Of a stretch of DNA of 33,686 bases, positions 1 through 7,737 are shown one piece after another; within the stretch, counting starts at the first letter, position 1, and every line of letters begins with the position of its first letter. The stretch lies in assembly GCA_039698075.1 (NCBI GenBank), contig JBDKTJ010000088.1, forward strand, positions 1 to 33,686, written 5' to 3'. The position numbers were made by a program, and so were the translations under genes. This stretch comes from JAJFVC01 sp039698075 (GTDB lineage: Bacteria > Planctomycetota > Planctomycetia > Pirellulales > Thermoguttaceae). Below the pieces are notes generated by a model, which made no database searches, was not told the origin of the DNA, and saw only the letters and a list, made by a program, of their open reading frames with translations.

Positions 1-57
1 ATCCGGGCTCGACCGCACGCGATTGCGACGACGCGACATTCGACCGGCGCCGGCCCA

Positions 58-696
58 TCAGAACACGGAATTGGCCTCGGCCCGGGCGATGGACCGGTCG
101 TGCCATCGGGCCAGCGCCGTCACGACCGCCAGCCCGCCGCACAGGGCCATCAGCATGTCGCCTTGCGCGTCCCACGGGTCGCCCTGCATGCCCAGCCACT
201 CCGGACCGCTGGCCGGATAAAACCACACGACCCACTGCCATTCGAGCAGTTCGTAAAACGCGCTGAACGCCAGCCCGACGCACACCGACAAGAAAGACAA
301 TACGAAACCGCGGCTCAACGGGGTCCAACGCATCAGCGTCTCGCGAGTCAGAAGGGCTACGGTGAACCCCTGAAAAAAATGGCCAACCCGGTCAAACTCG
401 TTCCGCGATCCGTGCATGGCGTCGCGAAGCCAATTGAACAACGGCATCTCGGCGTAGGTGTATTTCGCGCCGGCGGCCAACACGACGAAATGAACCGCCA
501 CGACCAAATACAAGAGCGTCGAAAACCGCACTCGCGTCGAGAGAACCAACAACGCGATCACGCCAAGCCCGCCCGGCACGATCTCGAACAGCCACGTGCC
601 GTAGTCCGCCGGATAAACCAACGACCAAACGGTGGCCGCCAACGCCACGGCCAAAAGCCACCATGCATCGCCACAAAAGAGATGTCGTTGGGCCAC
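58..696 (-). CDS. YjdF/DUF2238-family integral membrane protein
   Basis: About 212 residues with roughly six hydrophobic helices. The conserved block is FDRVGHFFQGF followed by AFYELLEWQW and GDPWDAQGDMLMALCGG, which I recognise as the DUF2238 (YjdF) inner-membrane family. Its biochemical role is unknown to me. The frame stays open to an ATG at 888, but that ATG lies inside a palindromic repeat (885-905) and the extra 64 residues run through a C-rich repeat at 810-826. I therefore prefer the GTG at 696, which gives the usual family length of about 200 residues. The ribosome-binding site is weak (GGA about 10 nt upstream). It lies downstream of the oxidoreductase on the same strand but is separated from it by repeats. 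Family assignment is fairly sure; the start is not. Confidence 0.75.
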   Translation of the reverse strand: MAQRHLFCGDAWWLLAVALAATVWSLVYPADYGTWLFEIVPGGLGVIALLVLSTRVRFSTLLYLVVAVHFVVLAAGAKYTYAEMPLFNWLRDAMHGSRNEFDRVGHFFQGFTVALLTRETLMRWTPLSRGFVLSFLSVCVGLAFSAFYELLEWQWVVWFYPASGPEWLGMQGDPWDAQGDMLMALCGGLAVVTALARWHDRSIARAEANSVF

Positions 697-809
697 GATT
701 TTTTTCCAAGGTTCGCAAAGGACTCGTAAAAAACACACATCCCAAAACCTGTTGGCTCCCGGCCCGTCGGATCGCGGCGGCGTCCGTTGTCCGTTTTCTC
801 TTGCGAGAA

Positions 810-826
810 GGGCAGGGCAGGGGGGG
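810..826 (-). repeat. C-run/pentanucleotide element, copy 1
   Basis: On the minus strand this reads CCCCCCCTGCCCTGCCC: a run of seven C, then TGCCC units. The same string occurs in the copy at 14071-14092, and shorter versions occur at 11372, 17976, 19957, 28103 and 32457. The plus strand has GGG runs separated by CA plus a run of seven G, so it could form a G-quadruplex. Confidence 0.7.
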
Positions 827-870
827 CGAGGCTTGACCAAAACACGCGACGGACACAGCGATCTCTGCTT

Positions 871-905
871 TGCCCTCACCCTGGCCATCTCCCAATGGGA
901 GATGG
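871..905. repeat. REP-like palindrome (CCATCTCCCA-A-TGGGAGATGG)
   Basis: Positions 885-894 and 896-905 are perfect 10-bp inverted repeats around one central A. They are preceded by CCCTCACCCTGG, the layout of a widespread bacterial intergenic repeat (CCCTCACCC...CTCTCCC...GGGAGAGGG), recalled from general knowledge. It lies just past the stop of the oxidoreductase gene and could form a 3' hairpin in that transcript. Confidence 0.65.
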
Positions 906-927
906 GACGCTCATGCGGACGTGCCGC

Positions 928-1971
928 TTACACTTTGACCGCACGGCCGCGGACCACCGACTCGGTCTGTTTCTGGCACAACACCACCGCGTCGCGGGCC
1001 AGTTGACCGTCCAATCGCGGCGAAGGCTTGCCGGTCTGCACGGCGCGGACCACATCGCCCAACTCGCCCGCGAAGCCGTTCATCGGATCGGCCGAGCCGA
1101 GTTTCGGGCGGGTCACTTTGCCGTCGTCGGTCAGCACGGTCAGCGGCGTGACGGCGTCGCCCACCTTGCCCAGCGCGGCGTAGTCGAACAGCAGCGTCGC
1201 CTTCTCGAAATAGATTTCAAAGCCCTGGGTGAAGGGCCGGCCTTGTTGGCCGATCACTCCACAGACGGCGGTGACCATCCGCGGCGGATCGAAGAGGAAC
1301 TGGGTGCAGAACCGCTCGACCACTTGGCCGCGCATCGTGCCGACGCTTTGCACCGCCTTCGGCATCCCGAACATCAGGCGGATGAAATGGGCATCGTGGA
1401 TGTGCAGGTCGAGCATCGGACCGCCGCACTTTTCGGGATCGTAAAAATCACGCATCCACAGCGGATCGGAAACCATCCGTTTGAACTGGCCGCCCAACAG
1501 CCGACCGAACTTACCGCTCTGGGCGACTTCGTAGGTGTATTGATACTGCGGAAAAAATGAAAGCACCTGGCCGATCGACAGCAGTTTGCCGGCCCGCCGG
1601 GCGGCGTCGACCATCCGCGTGGCGTCGCTGGGCTTCAAGGCGATGGGCTTTTCGCACACGACGTGCTTGCCGGCCTTCAACGCGGCGATCGTCATGGGCG
1701 CGTGGGCCGCCGGCGGCAGGCAAATGTCGATCAGATCGAGATCCGGATCGGCCAACATGGCGTCGAACTCCGCATACTTGGTCACGCCCGACAAATCCAT
1801 CTTCTGGCCTTGCGGACCGAAATTGCCCTTGATGGTCCGCCAATCGCCGGCCAATCGTTCGGGAAAGTTCTTCTCGCAAAGCGCCGCGACCTTCACGCCG
1901 CGAAGCTTTTGGTAGGTCAAATAGTGGACCATGCCCATGAAACCGATGCCTGCAATGCCGACGCGAATCAT
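928..1971 (-). CDS. Gfo/Idh/MocA-family NAD(P)-dependent oxidoreductase
   Basis: 347 residues, normal for the family. The N-terminal Rossmann domain opens with the dinucleotide-binding motif GIAGIGFMG (residues 5-13) and contains the family signature CEKPIAL near residue 110, whose lysine is the usual catalytic residue. The C-terminal half has GGPMLDLHIHDAHFIRLMFG, matching the conserved region with the catalytic histidine. Such enzymes oxidise or reduce sugars, inositols or their derivatives; the substrate cannot be read from sequence. The gene lies 108 bp downstream of rhamnulokinase on the same strand, which hints at a deoxysugar substrate. However, a candidate terminator lies between the two, so co-transcription is uncertain. 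The ATG has an AGGAG about 9 nt upstream. Confidence 0.92.
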   Translation of the reverse strand: MIRVGIAGIGFMGMVHYLTYQKLRGVKVAALCEKNFPERLAGDWRTIKGNFGPQGQKMDLSGVTKYAEFDAMLADPDLDLIDICLPPAAHAPMTIAALKAGKHVVCEKPIALKPSDATRMVDAARRAGKLLSIGQVLSFFPQYQYTYEVAQSGKFGRLLGGQFKRMVSDPLWMRDFYDPEKCGGPMLDLHIHDAHFIRLMFGMPKAVQSVGTMRGQVVERFCTQFLFDPPRMVTAVCGVIGQQGRPFTQGFEIYFEKATLLFDYAALGKVGDAVTPLTVLTDDGKVTRPKLGSADPMNGFAGELGDVVRAVQTGKPSPRLDGQLARDAVVLCQKQTESVVRGRAVKV

Positions 1972-2035
1972 TTTTGGATGCTCCTGATGGAATAAGAGGC
2001 CAGCGGTTGGCGACCATTGGCCAGAGAATCACATT

Positions 2036-2066
2036 TGAAAAAAACCGGCCGCGGACCACCGGCCAA
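2036..2066 (-). terminator. Candidate intrinsic terminator after rhamnulokinase
   Basis: On the minus strand a GC-rich hairpin (GGCCG at 2064-2060 pairing with CGGCC at 2051-2047) is followed by a run of seven T (2044-2038). It sits just past the rhamnulokinase stop and before the oxidoreductase gene, so it may separate or attenuate the two. Confidence 0.5.
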
Positions 2067-2079
2067 CGGCCACGACGGT

Positions 2080-3570
2080 TCACGAACTCACGACTTTCAA
2101 AAACCTCTGATACGCCTCGCTCCACGCCTCCGTGTTCTTGGGCGAATACTCTTCGATGGGGAAACTTCGGTGAATGATTTCTCGAGCCTCGGCGATCGAA
2201 CCGACGTCGCCGGCGGCGACCGCTTGCATCATGATGTTGCCGGTGGCGGTGGCTTCGACCGGACCGGCCACGACGCGACGCCCGCAAGCATCGGCCGTAA
2301 ATTGACACAAGAGCCGATTTTTCGTGCCGCCGCCGACCGCGTGGATTGTTTCGATCCGACGGCCGTTGAGCTGCTCGCACATTTCGAGCACCTGGCGGAA
2401 CCGCAACGCCAGACTTTCCAACGCGCAGCGCACCACCGCGCCGCGATCGTCCGGGGTCGGCTGGCCCGTCTTGCAGCAAAACTCGCGAATCGCCTCGGGC
2501 ATATCGCCCGGCGCGGCGAACTCGGGCGCGTCGGGATTGATGAACGACCGCAACGGCGCGGCGGCCACGCTCATCTGCGTCATCACGTCCCAATCCAAAT
2601 CGGCGCCGGCGTGATTCCACACACGGCGACACTCCTGGACGAGCCACAGGCCGGTGATGTTCTTGAGCAACCGGACCGTGCCGCCGACGCCGCCCTCGTT
2701 CGTAAAAGCGAGCTTCAACACGGCGTCGTTGATGACCGGGTCGGGCGACTCGACGCCCATCAGCGCCCAGGTGCCGAGACTGAGGTAACACCAATCGGGC
2801 CGCTGACCGGGCTGACTTTTGGCCGGAACCGCCATCACGGCGCTGGCTGTGTCGTGCGAGCCGGGCAACACAACGCGAGCCGCTTGCAGCCCGCTCTCGG
2901 CCGCCAGCGACGGACGCAACGGCCCCAACGTCGTGCCGGGCTGGGCGATCGGGGCCAAAATGCGCGTGGGCAGCGAAAACCGCTCGATCAGTTCGGTCGC
3001 CCAATCGCCTTCGACCGGATTGTAAAACTGCGTGGTGCTCGCCTCGGTCATCTCATTGCACTTGACGCCCGTCAACAGCCAGTGAAACAAGTCGGGCATC
3101 ATCAGAAACGTCTCGGCGATGTCCAACAGCGGCGAGCCGGTCAGCTTCATCGCCAACAGTTGATACAACGTGTTGACCAACATGAACTGCAAACCGGTGT
3201 GACGAAAGATTTCCTCGCGCGGAACAATGCCGCAGGCTTTCTCGATCACGCCTTCGGTGCGGCGGTCGCGATAGTGGTATGGATTGCCCAGCAGTTCGTC
3301 GCCGCGTCCCAACAGACCGAAATCGACGCCCCAGGTGTCGACGCCCAGGCTCGTGACGTTGGGATCAGCGACCGCCGAGGCCCGCAGCCCTCGCCGCACA
3401 TGACTCCACTGACCCAAAAAATCCCAGTACAGTCGGCCTCCGACGTCCACCGGTCCGTTCTCAAAACGGTAGACCTCTTCAAGCCGAAGCATTCGGCCGT
3501 CAAAGCGTCCCAAAACATGCCGCCCACTGGACGCCCCCAAATCCACCGCAAGATAAGTCTTGTGAGCCAT
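2080..3570 (-). CDS. rhaB: Rhamnulokinase
   Basis: 496 residues, typical of FGGY-family sugar kinases. The N-terminus has the ATPase phosphate-1 motif AVDLGASSGR, then VDTWGVDFGLL and NPYHYRD, where rhamnulokinases bind sugar. TEASTTQFYNP, LPGSHDTASAV, SLGTWALMG, FTNEGGVGGTVRLLKNITG and HAVGGGTKN follow in family order, the last in the adenosine-binding lobe. The enzyme phosphorylates L-rhamnulose to L-rhamnulose 1-phosphate in cytoplasmic L-rhamnose breakdown. The isomerase and aldolase are not in the window, so the rest of the pathway must lie elsewhere. No clear Shine-Dalgarno precedes the ATG. The gene is divergent from the Rrf2 regulator, with 222 bp between them. Confidence 0.93.
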   Translation of the reverse strand: MAHKTYLAVDLGASSGRHVLGRFDGRMLRLEEVYRFENGPVDVGGRLYWDFLGQWSHVRRGLRASAVADPNVTSLGVDTWGVDFGLLGRGDELLGNPYHYRDRRTEGVIEKACGIVPREEIFRHTGLQFMLVNTLYQLLAMKLTGSPLLDIAETFLMMPDLFHWLLTGVKCNEMTEASTTQFYNPVEGDWATELIERFSLPTRILAPIAQPGTTLGPLRPSLAAESGLQAARVVLPGSHDTASAVMAVPAKSQPGQRPDWCYLSLGTWALMGVESPDPVINDAVLKLAFTNEGGVGGTVRLLKNITGLWLVQECRRVWNHAGADLDWDVMTQMSVAAAPLRSFINPDAPEFAAPGDMPEAIREFCCKTGQPTPDDRGAVVRCALESLALRFRQVLEMCEQLNGRRIETIHAVGGGTKNRLLCQFTADACGRRVVAGPVEATATGNIMMQAVAAGDVGSIAEAREIIHRSFPIEEYSPKNTEAWSEAYQRFLKVVSS

Positions 3571-3739
3571 ACGGGTGCCACTAGTTGCTGTGGTATCTCT
3601 GGAAGGGCATTCAGGTCGCCGCAGGTGAAACTGTTATCGTGACTATTTTGAAGACCGCGGTCAAGTATGGGGGGGTGGGATGTTTTGAAATCGAAATGGA
3701 CTGGGCGTTGACGTGCGTTTCGGCCCGATCGGCGCATAC

Positions 3740-3768
3740 TAGACATTGTTCACTAACTTTCGTACAAT
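3740..3768 (+). promoter_or_regulatory. Candidate promoter of the Rrf2 gene
   Basis: TAGACA (3740-3745), 17 bp, TACAAT (3763-3768): close to a sigma-70 consensus with ideal spacing. The predicted start is about 3775, giving a leader of about 18 nt that still contains the AAGGGGAG ribosome-binding site. ATTGT (3745-3749) and ACAAT (3764-3768) form an inverted repeat across the spacer and could be an autoregulatory operator. That last point is inference. Confidence 0.5.
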
Positions 3769-3792
3769 TGAGTTTCTTGAAGGGGAGTGGTC

Positions 3793-4227
3793 ATGAGAGT
3801 CTCAGCGAAAACCGAATATGCCTGTATCGCCATGTTGGAATTGGCGACCCAATACGGACTGGGCCAACCGGTCCGAATCCGACGAATTGCCGAGCAGCAC
3901 GGGGTGCCGCCGCGGTTTTTGGTCCAAATCCTGCTTCAATTGAAGGGGGCGGGACTGGTCGGCAGCGTGCGCGGCGCCGCCGGCGGCTATCAGCTTCTGA
4001 AACCGCCCCAGCAGATTTCGCTGGGCCAGGTGATGGAGGTGATCGACGGTTCGCCGGAGGAGAGCAATCCGGCCAGCAGCGCGTCGACCGATTCGCCGGT
4101 GGTCAAAGTGCTCCTGGAGGCCTGGCACAACGTCGGCATCGCCCAGCACAAGATGCTCAACGCCATCACGCTCGCCGATCTGCTCGAAAAGACCAAAGAG
4201 CACGGCGCGCAAATGTACCATATCTGA
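3793..4227 (+). CDS. Rrf2-family transcriptional regulator lacking Fe-S cysteines
   Basis: 144 residues with the Rrf2 winged-helix layout: an N-terminal VSAKTEYACIAMLELA, recognition region PPRFLVQILLQLKGAGLV, wing RGAAGGYQLLKPP, then a dimerisation helix. The ATG at 3793 is preferred over a GTG at 3787 because AAGGGGAG ends 6 nt upstream of it. Fe-S members (IscR, NsrR) carry three cysteines around residues 90-110. Here that stretch has none, and the only cysteine is near residue 10, so this resembles the cluster-free CymR type. ATP sulfurylase follows 145 bp downstream, so control of sulfur assimilation is a reasonable inference. The family is certain; the regulon is not. Confidence 0.9.
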   Translation: MRVSAKTEYACIAMLELATQYGLGQPVRIRRIAEQHGVPPRFLVQILLQLKGAGLVGSVRGAAGGYQLLKPPQQISLGQVMEVIDGSPEESNPASSASTDSPVVKVLLEAWHNVGIAQHKMLNAITLADLLEKTKEHGAQMYHI

Positions 4228-4372
4228 TTGGACCGTGTCCGCCGAATCGTACTGCCGCCGGGAGTTGCCGTGTCCCCGTCCGTTCACGGGGGTCGTGCCT
4301 TGTGTCGCAGAGGACGGGCGGATCGGACAACCTTAATTCGCGTCGACTCAACCGTAAGAAAGAAACATACCC
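4228..4372 (+). promoter_or_regulatory. Leader between Rrf2 and ATP sulfurylase with small hairpin
   Basis: This gene-free spacer contains a perfect 6-bp stem, CCCCGT (4274-4279) and ACGGGG (4286-4291), with a 6-nt loop and no T-run. It could be an RNA structure or an operator. No known riboswitch was recognised. Confidence 0.3.
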
Positions 4373-5632
4373 ATGAATTCGCTTGTGCCTGCCCATGGCG
4401 GTTTGCAGGAGCCGCTGTGTTGGACCGTTCCCTCGGACGCCGTGGACGATTTCCTCGCCCACGCCAAGAGCCTCATGCAAGTGCCCGTCTCGGACGCCGA
4501 TCTGTCGACCGTCTATCGGTTGGGCGACGGCGCGCTGAGCCCGTTGAACGGTCCGATGGACTCGGCCACGTACGATCGCGTGCTCGACGAGTCGGTGATC
4601 GTGCACGACGGCAAGCGATACGCCTGGACCATTCCGTTGGCGCTGCCCGTGACCGAAGAACTGGCCAAGCGGCTTCGCGTCGGCCAATCGGTGGCGTTGG
4701 TCAACACGGCCGGCGAGGTGGTCGCGGCCCTTGAGCTGACGGACATCTATCCCTGGAACAAGCCGCGTTATTTGGAAAGCGTCTACCTGACCAAGCGAAC
4801 CGACCATCCCGGCGGCGACATGGTGTTGAAGGCGGACGCCGACAAGACCTACCTGCTGGGCGGACGCATCCGCGTGTTGCCGCAGCCGAAAGATCCGCGG
4901 TTCGGCCGCTATGTGCTCACGCCGCACGAGGTGCGCCGGTTGCTGGCCGATCGGGGCTGGAATCGGGCTGTGGCGTTTCAAACCCGCAACCCGCTGCACC
5001 GCGCCCACGAATACGCGTTGGTGTACGGGCTGGAGACATTGTTGCGGGCGGGCCACAACGCCGGCGCGTGTCTGAATCCGTTGATCGGCGAGACCAAGGG
5101 CGACGACGTCGACGCCGACGTGCGGATGCACACCTACGAAACGCTCATCGACCACCGTTCACTCGGCGACGGCGACAGCGATTCGTCGCTTTGGGGTCCG
5201 CGCGGCGAGTCCGTGCCCGACCGCGTCATTCTGCTCGGTCTCGACATCAAAATGTTCTACGGCGGTCCGAAAGAGGCGGTGATGCACGCCATCTATCGCC
5301 AGAACTTCGGGTTCAGCGATTTGATCATCGGCCGCAAACACGCCGACGCCCCGTATCACGACGGCACGGCCATCTGGGGCGATTTCGACGCCCAGGAGAT
5401 TTTCGATCACCTGGCCGGCGACCTGAAAATTCATCCGCTTCGGGTCGGTTTCGCGGCCTACTACGATTCGATCGGCCGGGTCGACCTGATGGAAAACCAC
5501 GACGGCGAAAAGCCCGTGTTCATCTCGGGCAAGGAAGTGCGCAAGTGCCTGCTGGAAGGCCGGCCCGTCGATCCGCGGATCATGCGCGAGTCGACCGCCG
5601 CGATCCTGACCGCCGCGATGAACAAAAAATAG
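4373..5632 (+). CDS. sat: Sulfate adenylyltransferase (ATP sulfurylase)
   Basis: 419 residues, the length of the single-chain Sat type. The catalytic motif QTRNPLHRAH (residues 203-212, with the two ATP-phosphate-binding histidines 209 and 212) is intact. LIGETKGDDV, MFYGGPKEAVMHAIYRQNFG, IIGRKHAD and FISGKEVRK follow in the expected order. The N-terminal PUA-like domain precedes them. There is no C-terminal APS-kinase domain. The enzyme makes adenosine 5'-phosphosulfate from ATP and sulfate, the first step of sulfate assimilation, in the cytoplasm. No APS kinase or reductase is nearby. The gene follows the Rrf2 regulator on the same strand and converges with the thymidylate-synthase-like gene, with 24 bp between them. 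The Shine-Dalgarno sequence is weak. Confidence 0.96.
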   Translation: MNSLVPAHGGLQEPLCWTVPSDAVDDFLAHAKSLMQVPVSDADLSTVYRLGDGALSPLNGPMDSATYDRVLDESVIVHDGKRYAWTIPLALPVTEELAKRLRVGQSVALVNTAGEVVAALELTDIYPWNKPRYLESVYLTKRTDHPGGDMVLKADADKTYLLGGRIRVLPQPKDPRFGRYVLTPHEVRRLLADRGWNRAVAFQTRNPLHRAHEYALVYGLETLLRAGHNAGACLNPLIGETKGDDVDADVRMHTYETLIDHRSLGDGDSDSSLWGPRGESVPDRVILLGLDIKMFYGGPKEAVMHAIYRQNFGFSDLIIGRKHADAPYHDGTAIWGDFDAQEIFDHLAGDLKIHPLRVGFAAYYDSIGRVDLMENHDGEKPVFISGKEVRKCLLEGRPVDPRIMRESTAAILTAAMNKK

Positions 5633-5656
5633 AGGAGAGGGGGAGAGGGAGAGAGA

Positions 5657-6499
5657 TCAGCTTCGCCCCATCCGCTTCGCTTTCTCCAAAATCGCCGGTC
5701 GGGCCGACTCCATCATGTCGCGCACGTCCTCGTAGCGCATCGTCCGCTGTTCAAACGTGCGGCGCTCGATCGCCCCGAGAAATCGGGCCCGAAACTCCGC
5801 CAGGTTCGAGCCGTAAATGTGAAAACTGTCGGCTATGTGGCAGTATCGGCCCAGTTCGACCGTGTGGCCCGACAATTCGCTCACCCGCGCGGCGATGCGC
5901 TGCTGCAATCGCACCAGCGCGAAGATGTTCATGAACGCCGCTCTGTAGGCGTCGTTCGAACGAAATCGCACGTTCATGTTCAGCAGCGGCCGCTCGTCCT
6001 CGAAGAGAATCCGACACCACACGCTCTGCAAACACGCCGGATCGTAACAGGCGTTGTCTTCCCAGACTTTCCAGGTGATGGCTTGCGCGCGGCGCGTGTA
6101 GGGCGTTTCGGCCAACTGCCGGCAAATATTCTCGATCTGATCCATCGGATCGCAGGTCGGCGCGTCGTAGCCAAACAGCCGCTGATGGTACGTGTATTCC
6201 CATCGGGTGTCGTTTGGATCGTTGGGGTCGCGGATGCAGTGGTCCTTGATCCCGTCGCACACCTCCATGACATACTCTTCCAGCTCCTCAAACCCGCCGG
6301 GAAAATCGCGGTGGATCCTCGGTTCGGCCAGCGGCTGCTCGACCGTAATCACCATGGTGGCGTCCTTGCTCGGCGGATCGTCGGGCTTGTCGTATTGGGT
6401 TTTGACGTCGCAGCCCGAGCGATACAGCTCGACCAGGGCGTTTTCCCAAGCCTCGGCGATTCCGCAGCCACGCACCGAAAGAACGGGGATTCCAGCCAT
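5657..6499 (-). CDS. Thymidylate-synthase-fold protein (divergent ThyA-like)
   Basis: 280 residues from the ATG at 6499, which has AGGAAG just upstream; an in-frame start at 6619 would only add low-complexity sequence. The C-terminal half carries thymidylate-synthase landmarks in order: PACLQ with a candidate nucleophile Cys156, RSND (residues 180-183, phosphate-binding Arg), FMNIF with Asn191 where ThyA has the uracil-selecting Asn, and HIADSFHIYG where ThyA has GDAHIY. Spacing fits, but several motifs differ (PAC for PPC, no DAH). The first 130 residues do not look like classical ThyA. Methylation of dUMP is possible; a hydroxymethylase or another pyrimidine-nucleotide role is an alternative. 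Family placement is good; function is uncertain. Confidence 0.75.
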   Translation of the reverse strand: MAGIPVLSVRGCGIAEAWENALVELYRSGCDVKTQYDKPDDPPSKDATMVITVEQPLAEPRIHRDFPGGFEELEEYVMEVCDGIKDHCIRDPNDPNDTRWEYTYHQRLFGYDAPTCDPMDQIENICRQLAETPYTRRAQAITWKVWEDNACYDPACLQSVWCRILFEDERPLLNMNVRFRSNDAYRAAFMNIFALVRLQQRIAARVSELSGHTVELGRYCHIADSFHIYGSNLAEFRARFLGAIERRTFEQRTMRYEDVRDMMESARPAILEKAKRMGRS

Positions 6500-6647
6500 G
6501 CGTCTTCCTTTCGCAAAAACGTCGCCTGCCGGCGGCCCGCCGGACGATTGGCCCTTTCGTCGCGCGCAGGTTTGCAGGAAACGGCCGCTTATTGTCCGCT
6601 GCCGACCGGTTTTCCGCAAGAGGGCAGGGCTGGGGAGGAAACGTGTC

Positions 6648-6675
6648 TTGAATCCGACCGCGTCTCCGGTAAAAT
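6648..6675 (+). promoter_or_regulatory. Promoter predicting a leaderless phosphoesterase mRNA
   Basis: TTGAAT (6648-6653), 16 bp, TAAAAT (6670-6675). Only six bases separate the -10 box from the GTG at 6682 and no Shine-Dalgarno is present, so transcription should begin at or next to the start codon. Confidence 0.5.
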
Positions 6676-6681
6676 GGTCTC

Positions 6682-7737
6682 GTGACTCTGCCCTACAATC
6701 TGCTCATGCTGGCCGTCGACGCCTTGGCGATCTGGCTGATCGGCCGAACCCGAAGCCTGATCGTCTGGTGCGCCGTGATCGGTTGCGCGGCGGCGACCGC
6801 CGTCGGGTTGGGTTATTTCTTGGGCAACCGGTTTGAAAACCATTTCGGCGTCTATCGACTCTGGTGTTTCGGACTGTTCTACCACGCTTCGCTGTTGCTG
6901 AGCGCTTCGGCGTTTACTTGGCGGAAATCTCACCCGCGATGGGCCGTCGCCTCGCTGGTGGTCGTCGGCGCGCTGGTGGCCCTGGCCGCCAACGCTTTTT
7001 GGGTCGAACCTCATCGGCTGGAAGTGTCCCATTGGAAAGTGGTCAGTCCGAAACTGCGACGTCCGTTGCGGGTCATCGTTCTGGCCGATCTGCAAGCCAA
7101 TCGTCTGGGCCCGTTCGAGGTGTCCGTTTTGCAACGGGCCAAGGCCGAAAAGCCGGACCTGTTGCTGCTGGCCGGCGACTACCTGCAAACGACGCCTGAT
7201 CAGATGCCCGCCCTCAGCGAGGATTTTCATCGTTGGCTCCAAAAAATCGGTCTTTCCGCGCCCTTGGGCGTCTTCGCCGTCCAGGGCAACGTTGATCCGA
7301 ACCATTGGCGCGACGTTTTTCAGGGGCTCGACATCGTCACGGTCTCTGCAACTCGCTCGTTCGATCTGGGCAATAACGTGCGGTTGACCTGTCTCGGGTT
7401 GCGCGATTCGTTCAACACGGACTTGAAGCTCGACAATCCACGGCCCGACCAGTTTCATCTCGTGTTGGGCCACGCGCCCAATTTTGCGTTGGGCCACGTA
7501 GAGGCCGATCTGTTGGCGGCCGGCCACACGCACGGCGGACAGGTCCGGGCGCCGTGGATCGGACCGATCACCACGCACGCCCGAACCCCGCACGCCTGGT
7601 CGTCCGGCCTGACCGACCTGCCCGGCGGCGGAAAGCTGTCGGTTTCTCGCGGCATCGGCCTGGAGCGCGGCTACGCTCCGCCCATCCGGCTCTTCTGCCG
7701 CCCGGAACTCGTCGTCCTCGATTTGTCACCCAACTAA
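6682..7737 (+). CDS. Membrane-anchored metallophosphoesterase (YkoQ/YaeI-like)
   Basis: 351 residues: about four hydrophobic helices in residues 5-107, then a calcineurin-like phosphoesterase domain from about 128. Visible motifs are LADLQ (Asp136, Gln138), AGD (Asp166), GNVD (Asn203, Val204), LGHAPN (His264) and AGHTHGGQ (His282, His284). In most family members the first is DxH and the third GNHD. Here both histidines are replaced, by Gln and Val, which may change metal binding or catalysis. Relatives cleave phosphoesters or pyrophosphates, some of them in lipids such as UDP-diacylglucosamine. The substrate here is unknown. It is divergent from the ThyA-like gene and the GTG start probably gives a leaderless mRNA. 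Confidence 0.85.
   Translation: MTLPYNLLMLAVDALAIWLIGRTRSLIVWCAVIGCAAATAVGLGYFLGNRFENHFGVYRLWCFGLFYHASLLLSASAFTWRKSHPRWAVASLVVVGALVALAANAFWVEPHRLEVSHWKVVSPKLRRPLRVIVLADLQANRLGPFEVSVLQRAKAEKPDLLLLAGDYLQTTPDQMPALSEDFHRWLQKIGLSAPLGVFAVQGNVDPNHWRDVFQGLDIVTVSATRSFDLGNNVRLTCLGLRDSFNTDLKLDNPRPDQFHLVLGHAPNFALGHVEADLLAAGHTHGGQVRAPWIGPITTHARTPHAWSSGLTDLPGGGKLSVSRGIGLERGYAPPIRLFCRPELVVLDLSPN

Larger units (their letters stand above)
697..927. other. Repeat-bearing spacer between YjdF and the oxidoreductase
   Basis: No gene is supported here. The spacer holds a C-run/pentanucleotide element (810-826) and a perfect palindrome (885-905) preceded by CCCTCACCCTGG. Both are dispersed-repeat types rather than coding sequence. 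Confidence 0.6.

Noticed and set aside
697..888. N-terminal extension of YjdF to the ATG at 888
   Set aside because: The ATG is inside a palindromic repeat and the extension crosses the C-rich element.
2017..3642. Long plus-strand open frame (541 codons) opposite rhamnulokinase
   Set aside because: Its product is Arg/Gln/His-rich with no family signature, while the opposite strand encodes an intact kinase. It is an antisense shadow of high-GC coding DNA.
6621..6638. Additional repeat copy in the spacer before the phosphoesterase
   Set aside because: AGGGCAGGGCTGGGG is similar but interrupted; too diverged to count with the seven clear copies.
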